The notes: generated by a model from the letters alone, not told the origin. 64,000 nucleotides of DNA from Guptibacillus hwajinpoensis (GCF_001039475.1 NZ_LELK01000009.1:62001-126000); one strand, 5' to 3'. Shown: positions 25,117-33,656, numbered from the stretch's first letter. A program made the numbers and translations.

Positions 25117-26140
25117 TTCCTAGTCGATCCACTTCATTCTGGACAAGTCGAATTCCTTCTTCGAGTGATTCAAAAGAAAGATTAACAATTTCACCTTCGT
25201 TTTCATATGCCTTGTGTTCATACCTGGGGTCGTAGTAATGAAGTAACAACCGCTCGACAACTGAGGCATAATTTTTGTCTTCTACTGCTGAGTAGATTTC
25301 AAATCGATCTTCATCAGAAAAACGCTTCTCGATCTTGTTAATGCCTTTCATAATCTCGTCTTTATGTTGTTCAGGATGATACGTATCAAGGATTGTTTGG
25401 ATTCGATAAGAAAGCGGGGCGTGGACTTGTATACGCGTCCCTTTTTGTTTTCCATCTAGAATAAAGTCAGGAATAATAATGTTCCCAAGTCGTTTGCTTT
25501 CAGACTCAATGATATAAAAAGCTGTATCCCCAATCTCTTCTAACCTATGATAAAGCTCAGCCTCGAATTCCTTCTGACTACGCTCGGGCAAGTTAACCCT
25601 TCCAAATACTGATCCTCTATGAGCTGCAAGACCTTCCAGATCAATAACAGGATACCCTCTATTTTCCAAATCATTTAGAATTTCAGTTTTGGATGTGCCT
25701 GTTAACCCTTCTAGAACAAGGTATGGTGTAGTTAGATTGGCCATATGCTCTAATCCTTCTGTTACCTTTTGACGATACGAACGAATACCGCCTTCAAGCT
25801 GGTAGCAAGAAAGCCCCATCATGTCATAAACAACAGTCAAACTTTTGCTTCGCATACCACCTCGCCAGCAATAAACCACAAATTCTTCTTCACCTGATAG
25901 TTCTTTCGCTTTCTCGTAAAAGTCAGGTAGAGATGGAGAAATGAGTGATATACCAAGTACCTTCGCTGCTTCTTTTCCCTTTTGTTTATATGTTGTCCCA
26001 ACTAATTCCCTTTCTTCATTCGAAAAAACCGGTAAATTAAGAGCCCCAGGAATATGGAACTTCTCATATTCAGCGGGCGTACGGACATCTATAAGAGTAA
26101 GCTTTCGATCTAGAACCTCATTTATCGTAATTGTTTTCAT
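25079..26140 (-). CDS. mnmH: tRNA 2-selenouridine / geranyl-2-thiouridine synthase (SelU, YbbB)
   Basis: 353 residues from the ATG at 26140 (AAAGGATG upstream). The N-terminal rhodanese domain carries VYCWRGGMRSKSL with the catalytic Cys at about residue 90. The C-terminal half holds a P-loop-like GLTGTSKTEIL and DLEGLAAHRGSVFG. The enzyme converts 2-thiouridine at the tRNA wobble position to 2-selenouridine via a geranylated intermediate, using selenophosphate. No selD is seen in the window, so the selenium donor must be made elsewhere or only geranylation may occur. Monocistronic. Confidence 0.93.
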   Translation of the reverse strand: MKTITINEVLDRKLTLIDVRTPAEYEKFHIPGALNLPVFSNEERELVGTTYKQKGKEAAKVLGISLISPSLPDFYEKAKELSGEEEFVVYCWRGGMRSKSLTVVYDMMGLSCYQLEGGIRSYRQKVTEGLEHMANLTTPYLVLEGLTGTSKTEILNDLENRGYPVIDLEGLAAHRGSVFGRVNLPERSQKEFEAELYHRLEEIGDTAFYIIESESKRLGNIIIPDFILDGKQKGTRIQVHAPLSYRIQTILDTYHPEQHKDEIMKGINKIEKRFSDEDRFEIYSAVEDKNYASVVERLLLHYYDPRYEHKAYENEGEIVNLSFESLEEGIRLVQNEVDRLGTMLRSEGEKVSL

Positions 26141-26257
26141 TACAATCATCCTTTTGCTTCTATTCGTATTTTAAGTATAGCATCTACCTCTTCTATAAGT
26201 TCAGAGTAACGGTTTATTGACCTTCGAAATGGGGAAAATAATAACGAGGTGAAAAGT

Positions 26258-26605
26258 ATGGAAACTTCAACAATGTTAAAAGACCTTCGCAACGCGCTTA
26301 CTGAATGGATTGGTGGACATATAATTGTTGAGAAGAAAGAACTTGACGATGTTGATAAGACAATAATGAAGCTTGAAGATTTCACTTTTCAACATCGTGG
26401 TGAGAAGGTTGATGACTACACAGCCTCAACACTTCTTCAGCTTAAAGGTGAAGGCAAAGTAATCTCAGCTGAGGCTACTGTTCCTCTTCCACATTCTTTA
26501 TTTGAAATACCGATTGAAAATATCAGTGAAGTAAATCACCAGACAACTGAATTAATGATTGCAACTGAACGAGCTTCTTATCACATCAGCTACAATCCAA
26601 ATTAA
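26258..26605 (+). CDS. Unknown small protein
   Basis: 115 residues; start ATG with CGAGGTG upstream. There is an amphipathic N-terminus (TSTMLKDLRNALTEWIGGHIIVEKKELDDVD), then a beta-rich part with VPLPHSLFEIPIENISEV. No signal peptide, no recognised family. A strong terminator follows, so it is monocistronic. Confidence 0.65.
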   Translation: METSTMLKDLRNALTEWIGGHIIVEKKELDDVDKTIMKLEDFTFQHRGEKVDDYTASTLLQLKGEGKVISAEATVPLPHSLFEIPIENISEVNHQTTELMIATERASYHISYNPN

Positions 26606-26632
26606 CGGGAACCAATTGGTTTCCGTTTTTTA
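26604..26632 (+). terminator. Terminator after the 26258 gene
   Basis: AACGGGAACCAATTGGTTTCCGTT self-complementary hairpin plus T6. Confidence 0.88.
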
Positions 26633-26726
26633 TAGTGAAAACACCCCTTGTATTCAACACCTTAAGAATATCCCTTCCTACTCAATAATATGCTGATTAT
26701 AGAATGCTTTAACAGGAGGGATTCTA

Positions 26727-27086
26727 TTGGAAAAAGATGCAACCATTCCTAATCAAGAAGCACGCACTTGGGCCATGTTTGCCCACCTCTCTGGCTTATC
26801 AGGTTACTTAATCCCTTTTGGAAATATTGTAGGACCGTTAGTTATATGGTCGATCAAAAGAGAGACTGATCCATTTATTGAAACCCAAGGGAAAGAAGCG
26901 TTGAACTTCCAAATTACCATGATGATTTATACCCTTATTCTAGGTATTTTAAGTATCGTAATCATTGGACTTATTCTTCTCCCTGCTCTTTTCGTACTCC
27001 ATCTTGTATTAATTATTGTCGCATCAGTTAAATCTAATCAAGGAGAAGACTACCACTATCCTTTGACGATTCGATTCGTGTCTTAA
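26727..27086 (+). CDS. DUF4870 membrane protein
   Basis: 119 residues with a TTG start preceded by AGGAGGG. Three hydrophobic segments (about 20-40, 62-85, 88-105) with the DUF4870 pattern TWAMFAHLSGLSGYLIPFGNIVGPLVIW, RETDPFIETQGKEALNFQ and a C-terminal NQGEDYHYPLTIRFV. It belongs to the Tic20-like small membrane proteins; function unknown. The TTG is the only start that fits the ribosome binding site. Confidence 0.88.
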   Translation: MEKDATIPNQEARTWAMFAHLSGLSGYLIPFGNIVGPLVIWSIKRETDPFIETQGKEALNFQITMMIYTLILGILSIVIIGLILLPALFVLHLVLIIVASVKSNQGEDYHYPLTIRFVS

Positions 27087-27172
27087 ATCCGCAATAATTT
27101 AGTATGTTCACTCATAATTTAGCTATGTCCATGTTATAATGAAACTAAACTTATAATGTGGAGGGTCTGCTC

Positions 27173-27289
27173 TTGGCTGCTAAAGAAAAAGAATGGAACC
27201 GTTTTACTGTTTGGGCACTAGCATTTATGGTTTGGGCTGTGCCAATTGCTTTTATCGTCGGTTTTTACATCACAACAAGACCGCAATAA
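27173..27289 (+). CDS. 38-residue single-pass membrane protein
   Basis: A short reading frame starting at TTG 27173, with GTGGAGGG about 7 bases upstream and a SigA-like -10 (TATAAT, 27135-27140). Product MAAKEKEWNRFTVWALAFMV followed by WAVPIAFIVGFYITTRPQ: charged N-terminus and one membrane helix. A perfect terminator starts at its stop codon. The dedicated promoter, ribosome binding site and terminator support a real small gene; function unknown. Confidence 0.75.
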   Translation: MAAKEKEWNRFTVWALAFMVWAVPIAFIVGFYITTRPQ

Positions 27290-27317
27290 ATCAGCGTTAA
27301 CTCGCTGATTTTTTTTA
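27289..27317 (+). terminator. Terminator after the 38-residue gene
   Basis: AATCAGCG / CGCTGATT with a 6-base loop and T8. Confidence 0.92.
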
Positions 27318-27396
27318 TTGTGTACAAAACCATGTTTTAGCTCTCTTTTAGTTGGGAAATGTTAATACTACAACAGCTTAAAGGAGGATATTTCCC

Positions 27397-27594
27397 ATGA
27401 AGGAATATACAGTAGCACCAAATAAAGATGTAACAGGTTGGTTCGTTAAAATTGAGGACATTGCACCAACAGATTTATACAAAATGCGTTCAACTGCGAT
27501 TGAGAAAGCAGAAGAACTAGCTCAAGGTGATTCACCGAGCCGATTGCTAATCCTAAACGAACAGCATGAAGTTGAAGAAGAACGCACATTTTAA
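27397..27594 (+). CDS. DUF2188-like small protein
   Basis: 65 residues, AAAGGAGG before the ATG. The pattern YTVAPNKDVTGWFVKIED ... TAIEKAEELAQ ... RLLILNEQHEVEEERTF resembles DUF2188 proteins (small beta-beta-alpha-beta modules); the final part, read as a beta strand, fits. Function unknown. A long palindrome follows its stop. Confidence 0.7.
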   Translation: MKEYTVAPNKDVTGWFVKIEDIAPTDLYKMRSTAIEKAEELAQGDSPSRLLILNEQHEVEEERTF

Positions 27595-27605
27595 ATAATG
27601 TACAT

Positions 27606-27641
27606 AGGAATCCCCTTCACAGATCTGTGAAGGGGATTCCT
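27606..27641. terminator. Perfect 36-bp palindrome after the DUF2188-like gene
   Basis: The two 18-base halves (AGGAATCCCCTTCACAGA and its complement) are exact. The position after the stop codon suggests a terminator, but no clear T run follows on the plus strand. Confidence 0.65.
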
Positions 27642-27657
27642 GTTGTTATAGACACAA

Positions 27658-27816
27658 GGCTCTTTTCGTAGACATTGTTGCTCTTAGACTAGTGGTTAAT
27701 TTCCGCTCCTCCCCCCTTTCCGCGGGGCGGGCGGTGAGCCTCCTTATGCTCCCATTAGCAAAGTGTGGTTTTTTACAATAATTGATTTAAAAGCAACAAT
27801 CTATTTGAAAAGAGCC
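27658..27816. repeat. Dispersed repeat family R1, full-length copy, inverted relative to 24352
   Basis: 159 bp bounded by imperfect 25-bp terminal inverted repeats: GGCTCTTTTC...ATTGTTGCT at the left, and AGCAACAAT...GAAAAGAGCC at the right. The GC-rich core (CCGCGGGGCGGGCGGTGAGC) is the reverse complement of the 24352 core. Confidence 0.85.
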
Positions 27817-27861
27817 AAACAAAAATATAAAAGCGAAGGGATGACCCTCCGCTCTACCCGA

Positions 27862-28242
27862 TTAATTCTGATCGTCTCCGCTTTTCTTACCACCTTTTTT
27901 TCCAATCTCCTGGTAGAATTCTTTATCTTGATTTTTGGAAGTTTGCTCTCCGCCTTTCTCTCCAATTTCTTGATAGAACTCTTTATCATGCTCTCTAGCT
28001 GTTTTCTTACCACCTTTTTCTCCGATCTCCTCATAGAATTCTTTACCATGCTCTTCAGATGTTTTGTTTCCACCCTTTTCGCCAATTTCTTGATAGAAAT
28101 CTTTATCATGTTCCTTCGCCGTTTTTTCTCCGCCTTTTTGTCCAATATCTTCGTAAAAATCTTTGTTATGTTCTCTTGCTGTTTTTTTTCCGCCTTTACG
28201 TCCTGCTTCTTCTCTACTCATTTTCTCGTTATTGTTAGCCAT
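27862..28242 (-). CDS. KGG-repeat general stress protein (GsiB-like)
   Basis: 126 residues made of about six 20-residue KGG repeats (for example REHNKDFYEDIGQKGGEKTA), hydrophilic and charged throughout. GsiB of B. subtilis and the plant LEA group share this design; they are made under sigma-B or on glucose or water limitation and are thought to protect against desiccation. AGGAGG precedes the ATG. A shorter paralogue is at 28347. I did not find a convincing sigma-B promoter for this copy; it could also be read through from the paralogue. Confidence 0.88.
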   Translation of the reverse strand: MANNNEKMSREEAGRKGGKKTAREHNKDFYEDIGQKGGEKTAKEHDKDFYQEIGEKGGNKTSEEHGKEFYEEIGEKGGKKTAREHDKEFYQEIGEKGGEQTSKNQDKEFYQEIGKKGGKKSGDDQN

Positions 28243-28346
28243 CTTAAATCTCCTCCAGTATTGTTAATTATTTTCAAGTAACAAACCTTAAGTCTCATGA
28301 AAGAATGGTCTAGTAGAAAATTCCCTACGCTTCACAAGACACTGCA

Positions 28347-28610
28347 TTAATTGTTCTGAAATCCACTCTTCTTACCGCCTTTTTCTCCAATCTCTTTATA
28401 GAATTCCTTATCTTTATTCTTGGACGTTTGCTCTCCGCCCTTCTCACCAATTTCTTGATAGAATTCTTTATCATGTTCCTCAGCAGTTGTTTCTCCGCCT
28501 TTTTGACCGATATCTTGATAAAATTCCTTATCATGCTCTCTAGATGTCTTGTTCCCACCTTTACGTCCTGCTTCTTCTCTACTCATTTTGTCATTGTTAT
28601 GATCAGCCAT
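28347..28610 (-). CDS. KGG-repeat general stress protein, shorter paralogue
   Basis: 87 residues, start ATG with AAAGGAGAA upstream (a longer frame is less well supported). Four KGG units of 20 residues, near-identical to those of the 27862 gene, including the shared ends MSREEAGRKGG and GEKGGKKSG. The two genes are 105 bases apart on the same strand and look like a tandem duplication with different repeat numbers. On the minus strand GTTTGT and GGAATA 14 bases apart upstream resemble a weak sigma-B promoter. Confidence 0.85.
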   Translation of the reverse strand: MADHNNDKMSREEAGRKGGNKTSREHDKEFYQDIGQKGGETTAEEHDKEFYQEIGEKGGEQTSKNKDKEFYKEIGEKGGKKSGFQNN

Positions 28611-28749
28611 CTTACATTCTCCTTTCATCCATTTTTTCTTTTGCGCTACACTCGTTGTATTCCACGATATCGTTTTCACAAACGGGATAATGGTGGTATT
28701 TTACATTTTTGATTCCTTCTTACTAAATAGTAAATAGGAATACTCATCA

Positions 28750-28779
28750 AAAAAACGCCCCCATGACGGGAGCGTTTCC
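28750..28779 (-). terminator. Terminator after the macro-domain gene
   Basis: AAACGCTCCCG / CGGGGGCGTTT stem with T8 on the minus strand. Confidence 0.85.
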
Positions 28780-29220
28780 TTAAGAATAGTACACATGGAT
28801 TGGTTTCTCGTATTTCTTGGAAATCTTTTCTAAAGATTTTTTTACATTAATCAGATCATCTTTATCGATTCCACAACCAATTTTTATTTTAAATCCCTTT
28901 TCTTCGAATGGTTTTAATTCTTTAATCATATGTTCGAACGATTTCAGCCACGCTGGATAATTTGTTTGAAGTCCAGCGGGTTTATATTGACCGTATAAGT
29001 TAGCAATGATTCGCTTATTATCACGGCTTAAAGCAAACGAGCACTTCCCAAGCTTCTTTTTGGGTGAAAACGGAAAGTCTTCATCAGCTTTTGCTGCTTC
29101 AGGGTACGTTTCTTTTACTGACTTTGCAATACCAACATCCATCGCATTAAAACAGTCACATTGATGAGCTATAACGGTACAATCACTTTTAAGAAGGTTA
29201 CCTTTTTCTAAACTGATCAT
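28780..29220 (-). CDS. Macro-domain protein
   Basis: 146 residues. MISLEKGNLLKSDCTVIAHQCDCFNAMDVGIAKSV at the start and LYGQYKPAGLQTNYPAWLKSF in the middle match macro domains, which bind ADP-ribose and related nucleotides and often remove ADP-ribose from proteins or hydrolyse its acetyl ester. The GIAKSVKETYP segment is the substrate loop. Close relatives occur in Bacillus as stand-alone proteins. AAAGGAGAG precedes the ATG. Partner unknown. Confidence 0.88.
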   Translation of the reverse strand: MISLEKGNLLKSDCTVIAHQCDCFNAMDVGIAKSVKETYPEAAKADEDFPFSPKKKLGKCSFALSRDNKRIIANLYGQYKPAGLQTNYPAWLKSFEHMIKELKPFEEKGFKIKIGCGIDKDDLINVKKSLEKISKKYEKPIHVYYS

Positions 29221-29326
29221 ACATGCACTCTCCTTTGTAGAGAACCCTTTTGTATGATTATAAAGAAAATTCTTTTAATTTCAATAGGAATATTTTACTT
29301 CCTTCTGCATAATATGATAAGTTTCG

Positions 29327-30079
29327 CTATATTTGTAACGATTTGATTAACGTCACTACTTCACGGCTACGTCTACAATCGTTATTTCGAAATATTTGCT
29401 GCATTGGTTTATTGTCTACTCCCGTACTGCCAATATAATAGGAAGCACCCTTTTGCTGCAAAAGGTGTAATCCTAAACGGTGAACGATTGTACCAAGTCC
29501 CTTTCCCCGCTGATTAGGTAATAATCCAAAATAAAATAAACGCCCTTCTTCTGTTGTACCTGACTCGATAATAGGCATCACCACACCAAGCGGTATACCG
29601 TTATTAAAAACAATAAAACAACTCGTTTTGTACTGAGCACCTACTTCCTGCTTCATCCCTTCGTATTGCTCTTCTATCGTGTATAAGGATGGGACATTCA
29701 AAGAGCTACTCATAGCATTCTCCCAAATATCGAGAAACCTTGTAATTCCAACTTCAGCCGCAGATGAAAAAGTAATAGTACTATTGTAATTATAGGTAAA
29801 GCTTTCCAGGTTAAGATCGCGAGAATATTCTATTGACCTGGATTTATTTACATATAAGTTTTTCTTTAATTTATGAATGTGAGCAGAAGATGAGTCTATT
29901 GTAATCGTAACGTGTTGTACTCTTTCCTTCATAGCCAACTCTTCCATTCGACTAATAAACAGGTCAAGATCATCATTCGTTTCTAAATTCTCCACATTTT
30001 CTGCTGCTAGGTAATAAGGTCGGCCATCAAGTAATTTCACATCTACGTCTCGTTCTTTACTTGTTAAAAATGATTTCAT
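29327..30079 (-). CDS. GNAT acetyltransferase with extended N-terminal region
   Basis: 250 residues. The C-terminal 110 residues are the GNAT core: SCIVFNNGIPLGVVMPII, GLLPNQRGKGLGTIVHRLGLHLLQQKGASYYIGSTGVDNKPMQQIFRNNDC. NQRGKGLG is the acetyl-CoA pyrophosphate loop. The N-terminal half has no recognised motif. It begins 3 bases after the AIM24 gene stop, so both form an operon. Substrate unknown. Confidence 0.85.
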   Translation of the reverse strand: MKSFLTSKERDVDVKLLDGRPYYLAAENVENLETNDDLDLFISRMEELAMKERVQHVTITIDSSSAHIHKLKKNLYVNKSRSIEYSRDLNLESFTYNYNSTITFSSAAEVGITRFLDIWENAMSSSLNVPSLYTIEEQYEGMKQEVGAQYKTSCFIVFNNGIPLGVVMPIIESGTTEEGRLFYFGLLPNQRGKGLGTIVHRLGLHLLQQKGASYYIGSTGVDNKPMQQIFRNNDCRRSREVVTLIKSLQI

Positions 30080-30082
30080 CCT

Positions 30083-30781
30083 TTAGCCTTGACTGTTCTG
30101 CATATAAACTTCCTCAAATGGCTGTACCACAACAAAACCTTCACCTTCAAACCTCATCTGAATTGACTCACCACTCCCTCTTCCAAAGAAGGATTTTAAT
30201 GAAACATCCGTTTGAAATTGCGGTTGAAGATGACCAGACCATGCAACTGTTGCATTAGGATCTGTGATGACAGGCTTTCCAGGGGACACTCGTATCGTAA
30301 GAGGTTCATAATGACTAGTAATAGCAATCATTCCTGGGCCCTTACATGTGACATTAAATAATCCACCCGCCATCATTCCTGTAATTCGCTTCATCATTTT
30401 TATATCCCAGTCAATTCCATCTTCAAACGCTAATAAATCATTCCCATTCACGCTAATTGATTCATTATGATGCAACTGAATAATAGAAATCTTTTTCCCG
30501 GCATCAGCAAGATATAGCTTCCCATTTCCTTGTGCCTTCATAAGGGAAGCCCCTTCACCTGTTAGTGCCTTCTTAAACATTTTACCCAGTCCATGCTCAA
30601 GAATGCCTTCTCTTTCAAATTTAATTTCACCATTGTACGTTATCATACCGCCTGATTTAGCCCATACACGGCCATTTAAATTCACTTCAAGGATTCTTGG
30701 TGTCTCAAGTTCAAAGAACCCCTCACCTTTATCCTTCTGTTCAGTTGACTGTATAAATTCTTCAATCGAATATCGATTCAT
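30083..30781 (-). CDS. AIM24 family protein
   Basis: 232 residues from the ATG at 30781 (GGAAGGGGAGAGG upstream). The AIM24/TIGR00266-like pattern is visible as repeated beta strands: GFFELETPRILEVNLNGRVWAKSGGMITYNGEIKFEREG, GNGKLYLADAGKKISIIQL, GGLFNVTCKGPGMIAITSHYEPLTIRV and VVQPFEEVY at the end. Bacterial members have no settled function. First gene of an operon with the GNAT. Confidence 0.9.
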   Translation of the reverse strand: MNRYSIEEFIQSTEQKDKGEGFFELETPRILEVNLNGRVWAKSGGMITYNGEIKFEREGILEHGLGKMFKKALTGEGASLMKAQGNGKLYLADAGKKISIIQLHHNESISVNGNDLLAFEDGIDWDIKMMKRITGMMAGGLFNVTCKGPGMIAITSHYEPLTIRVSPGKPVITDPNATVAWSGHLQPQFQTDVSLKSFFGRGSGESIQMRFEGEGFVVVQPFEEVYMQNSQG

Positions 30782-30930
30782 TTGTCCTCTCCCCTTCCAC
30801 TCTTTTCTTTTGTTACGTAATACCAGTCGAAATCGTTTCAATTTCGAATGAAATATTTAGAAAGATATTGTTTGTGAATAGGATTCGAAGGGTAAATTAA
30901 CCTTAATACGAGCGAGCAGGAGGTTTTGAA

Positions 30931-31338
30931 ATGATTATCGTGTATATAAGCATTGCTATTGTCGTTCTTTCACTTGTCTATTTAGGTTACATAGTCGTAA
31001 AAAATTTAAAAGAAACGAAAAAATCTGTAACGGACCTTTCCGAAACAGCTGCACGCTTTCAAGAAAAAGTTGATAAAATTAACAACGAAACCACTCAACT
31101 ATCAGAAACCACTTCAACCATTTCTAACGGCATCCAAACAAAGAAAGAAACGGTACAAAATGTTATTAAGACAGCAAAGGCTTCACCTGAACCTTTCAAA
31201 AAGCTACTCTCATCAATTAAAAACACGCCAAATCCACAGCGTGAAACATCCGATTCTCAATTGACCGAAATTGGTGATAAGCTTATTGATCTGTGGGGCC
31301 GCTACCGCGTGAAGCGAAAGTCAAACCAAGCGGAGTAA
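30931..31338 (+). CDS. DUF948-like membrane protein with coiled coil
   Basis: 135 residues. One N-terminal membrane helix (about 2-24), then a helical region with heptad character (LKETKKSVTDLSETAARFQEKVDKINNETTQLSETTSTISNGI). This is the layout of DUF948 proteins, named as general stress proteins in some bacilli. C-terminal GDKLIDLWGRYRVKRK is basic. AGGAGG precedes the ATG; a terminator overlaps the stop. Confidence 0.75.
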   Translation: MIIVYISIAIVVLSLVYLGYIVVKNLKETKKSVTDLSETAARFQEKVDKINNETTQLSETTSTISNGIQTKKETVQNVIKTAKASPEPFKKLLSSIKNTPNPQRETSDSQLTEIGDKLIDLWGRYRVKRKSNQAE

Positions 31339-31361
31339 GGGCATAGCCCTTACTTTTTTAC
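31334..31361 (+). terminator. Terminator after the DUF948-like gene
   Basis: AGTAAGGGC / GCCCTTACT with a 3-base loop and T6. Confidence 0.9.
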
Positions 31362-31391
31362 GTTCAAAATTTTTTCCTAGGTGGGCTATCC

Positions 31392-32891
31392 ATGAAGCAA
31401 ATTAGACAAATTATATTCTTTATCATAATGACTTCATCCCTTTCGATCATTTTTTTCACTTCTCTCTCCCCTGAATGGAAGTGGCTCTCTGGTATAACGT
31501 ATTGTGTTATTTTACTATCTATTTTATATGTTCTTTTGTTAGAGGGGCGGTCGCCTTATAAAACGTTACTTTGGATTTATGTTCTTATTTTCTTTCCAAT
31601 CATTGGGTACGTGTTCTTCCTATTTTCTGGCCAACTTGAAGTGAAAGGCCACTTATTTAAAGAAAAACGATCAAATGGACTTAAGTTCTTCCAGCAGTAC
31701 GTTAACTTTCCACCTTCAGAACGTTGGAATGAATTAACTGAACGAAATCAAAATTTCTCTAACTTAATTGCTACAATGGTTTCAAGTCCAATTAGCATGA
31801 GATCTACTACAAAAATACTGTTTAACGGAAGTCAAACCTTCTCTTCAATTAAAGAAGAAATTCAAAAGGCAGAAATATATATCCATATGGAGTACTATAC
31901 GTTCCGTTCTGATGAGCTCGGAACATCGATTATTGATCTACTTATTGAGAAAGCAAAGGAAGGCGTCGAGGTAAGAGTTCTTTACGATTCAATCGGTAGC
32001 CATAACCTTTCAAGAGCTTCCAAGAAAGCGTTAAGAGAGGCCGGTGCTAGCGTCCAACAATTCCTACCAATCAAATATGGTTTCTTTAATCAAACTGTGA
32101 ACTTCCGCAATCATCGCAAAATAATTGTGATAGATGGTAAAGCCGGTTTTGTTGGAGGCTTAAACATTGGAGATGAATATGCTGGTGATATGAACAACAT
32201 GCGGTTCTGGCGTGACACACATGTACTTGTAAAAGGAGAAGTTCTTTCTGCCCTTCATGCTGTATTTCTGATGGATTGGTTCTATATGTGTGGAGAAGAA
32301 TTAAGCACCACCAAGTATCTTGAAACGTATGAAGTAGAAGGAAACGGCGGTACACAACTTGTTGCAAGTGGTCCTGACACAAAACGAGGAGCAATGTCTG
32401 ATCTTTATTTCAGCTTAATTACGTCTGCGACAGACCGAATCTGGATCGCAACACCTTATTTTGTTCCAAATAAAGCGATCCGGACAGCTCTTGCGATGGC
32501 TTCTATGAGAGGTATTCAAGTAAGGTTAATCGTACCTGAAGTAAGTGATGGATTTTTAACACAATATGGGACAAGGTCTTACTTCTCAGAGCTTCTTGAT
32601 TATGGTGTGGAAATATATATGTATCAAAAGGGATTTCTTCATCAAAAAATCATGATAATTGATGAAGATATTGCAACGATTGGAACTGCAAACATGGATA
32701 TGCGTTCAATGAATTTAAATTTCGAAGTTAACTTGTTTCTATTTCAAGCAAGTTCGGTTAAGGATCTTGTGGATGGCTACAAAAACGACATTAATGATTC
32801 GGTTAAAGTCACAAAAGACTCTTACAATCAAAGAGGATTAAAGCATCGTACAAAAGAGTCCTTTGCTAGACTTTTCTCACCTGTATTATAA
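31392..32891 (+). CDS. cls: Cardiolipin synthase (phospholipase D family)
   Basis: 499 residues. Two N-terminal membrane helices (about 8-60) and two PLD active sites: HRKIIVID (in NFRNHRKIIVIDGKAGFVGGLNIGDEY) and HQKIMIIDE (in FLHQKIMIIDEDIATIGTANMDMRS). The enzyme joins two phosphatidylglycerols to cardiolipin and glycerol at the membrane. Length and the LLWIYVLIFFPIIGYVFF segment fit the ClsA/YwnE group of bacilli. The weak GGTGGG site precedes the ATG. It overlaps the convergent GNAT gene by 6 bases at its end. Confidence 0.94.
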   Translation: MKQIRQIIFFIIMTSSLSIIFFTSLSPEWKWLSGITYCVILLSILYVLLLEGRSPYKTLLWIYVLIFFPIIGYVFFLFSGQLEVKGHLFKEKRSNGLKFFQQYVNFPPSERWNELTERNQNFSNLIATMVSSPISMRSTTKILFNGSQTFSSIKEEIQKAEIYIHMEYYTFRSDELGTSIIDLLIEKAKEGVEVRVLYDSIGSHNLSRASKKALREAGASVQQFLPIKYGFFNQTVNFRNHRKIIVIDGKAGFVGGLNIGDEYAGDMNNMRFWRDTHVLVKGEVLSALHAVFLMDWFYMCGEELSTTKYLETYEVEGNGGTQLVASGPDTKRGAMSDLYFSLITSATDRIWIATPYFVPNKAIRTALAMASMRGIQVRLIVPEVSDGFLTQYGTRSYFSELLDYGVEIYMYQKGFLHQKIMIIDEDIATIGTANMDMRSMNLNFEVNLFLFQASSVKDLVDGYKNDINDSVKVTKDSYNQRGLKHRTKESFARLFSPVL

Positions 32892-33437
32892 ATTGGACCA
32901 CTCTTTCTTCAAAAGAGAATGCATGATTAAATCCATGTAGTTTCCGTTAGCATAAGCATAGTCCCGGAGTAAACCTTCTTCTTGGAAACCCAAGTTCTTA
33001 ACAAGTTTCCTTGAAGATGTGTTCTCAGGGTGAATTAGTGCACCTATACGATTAATTTGTAATTCACGGAAGGCAAAGGAAATGATAGCTGTTAAAGCTT
33101 CTATCATATATCCATTGCCTTCTTTTTCATGTTTTAACTCATAGCCTATTTCAATTCGATTAACTCGCTTTGACCAATTATGAAAGCCACACGTCCCAAT
33201 TAACTGACCAGTTTCCAGGCACTCTATGCCAAATCGAATCGCCTGTTGATTTTCAAACCCTTTCCTAAAGCTCATTAGCATCCCATCTACCTCTTCGAGA
33301 CTGCTGAGTACGTCACTACCATAGTATTTCATTGTGTGAGGGTTTGAGAAGATGGATAATAAATCCTCTAAATCTTTTTCACCCAATGCTCTTAATTTAA
33401 GGCGTTTCGTTACTTGTTCTGGAAATTCCTTATTCAT
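32886..33437 (-). CDS. GNAT acetyltransferase, RimJ/RimL type
   Basis: 183 residues from the ATG at 33437; an alternative ATG at 33449 lies directly against the only Shine-Dalgarno-like AAGGA and is less likely. The protein parallels the 9498 gene: RLKLRALGEKDLEDLLSIFSNPHTMKYYG, IGTCGFHNWSKRVNRIEIGYELKHEKEGNGYMIEALTAIISFAF and LIHPENTSSRKLVKNLGFQEEGLLRDYAY. These mark the RimJ/RimL subgroup. Substrate unknown. Confidence 0.85.
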   Translation of the reverse strand: MNKEFPEQVTKRLKLRALGEKDLEDLLSIFSNPHTMKYYGSDVLSSLEEVDGMLMSFRKGFENQQAIRFGIECLETGQLIGTCGFHNWSKRVNRIEIGYELKHEKEGNGYMIEALTAIISFAFRELQINRIGALIHPENTSSRKLVKNLGFQEEGLLRDYAYANGNYMDLIMHSLLKKEWSNL

Positions 33438-33474
33438 AACTGCTTTCATTCCTTTTTTATGGATTTGCTATATT

Positions 33475-33605
33475 GGCTCATATTGTTGATTTCTCGGTTA
33501 TTGGCTCATTCGAGTGAAACCTCAGTTTCACTCGCCTTTCAGCCCTGCTGAAAGGTCACCACAGGGCGAAAATGAGCCAAAAATCAACACTGTTCATTAC
33601 CCAGC
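33475..33605. repeat. Dispersed repeat family R2, full copy
   Basis: Ends are inverted: TTGTTGATTTCTCGGTTATT then GGCTCATTCG at the left, and ATGAGCCAAAAATCAACA at the right. Internal hairpins include GAGTGAAAC / GTTTCACTC and TTTCAGC / GCTGAAA. Parts recur at 1003-1056 and 37622-37703. It fills much of the 380-bp gap between the GNAT and phosphatase genes. Confidence 0.75.
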
Positions 33606-33621
33606 CTATTGATTAAAAAAA

Positions 33622-33656
33622 AACTTAAAGAACGCACTGCATGCATTCTTTAAGCA
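33622..33656 (-). terminator. Minus-strand terminator-like hairpin without a known gene upstream
   Basis: CTTAAAGAA / TTCTTTAAG with an inner GCATGC, followed on the minus strand by nine T. No annotated minus-strand gene ends here, so it may terminate an unannotated short transcript starting before 33800. Confidence 0.5.

Noticed and set aside
27763-28281. Plus-strand hydrophobic repeat frame opposite the KGG gene
   Set aside because: It is the antisense of lysine/glutamate codons in the KGG repeats and starts inside an R1 element.
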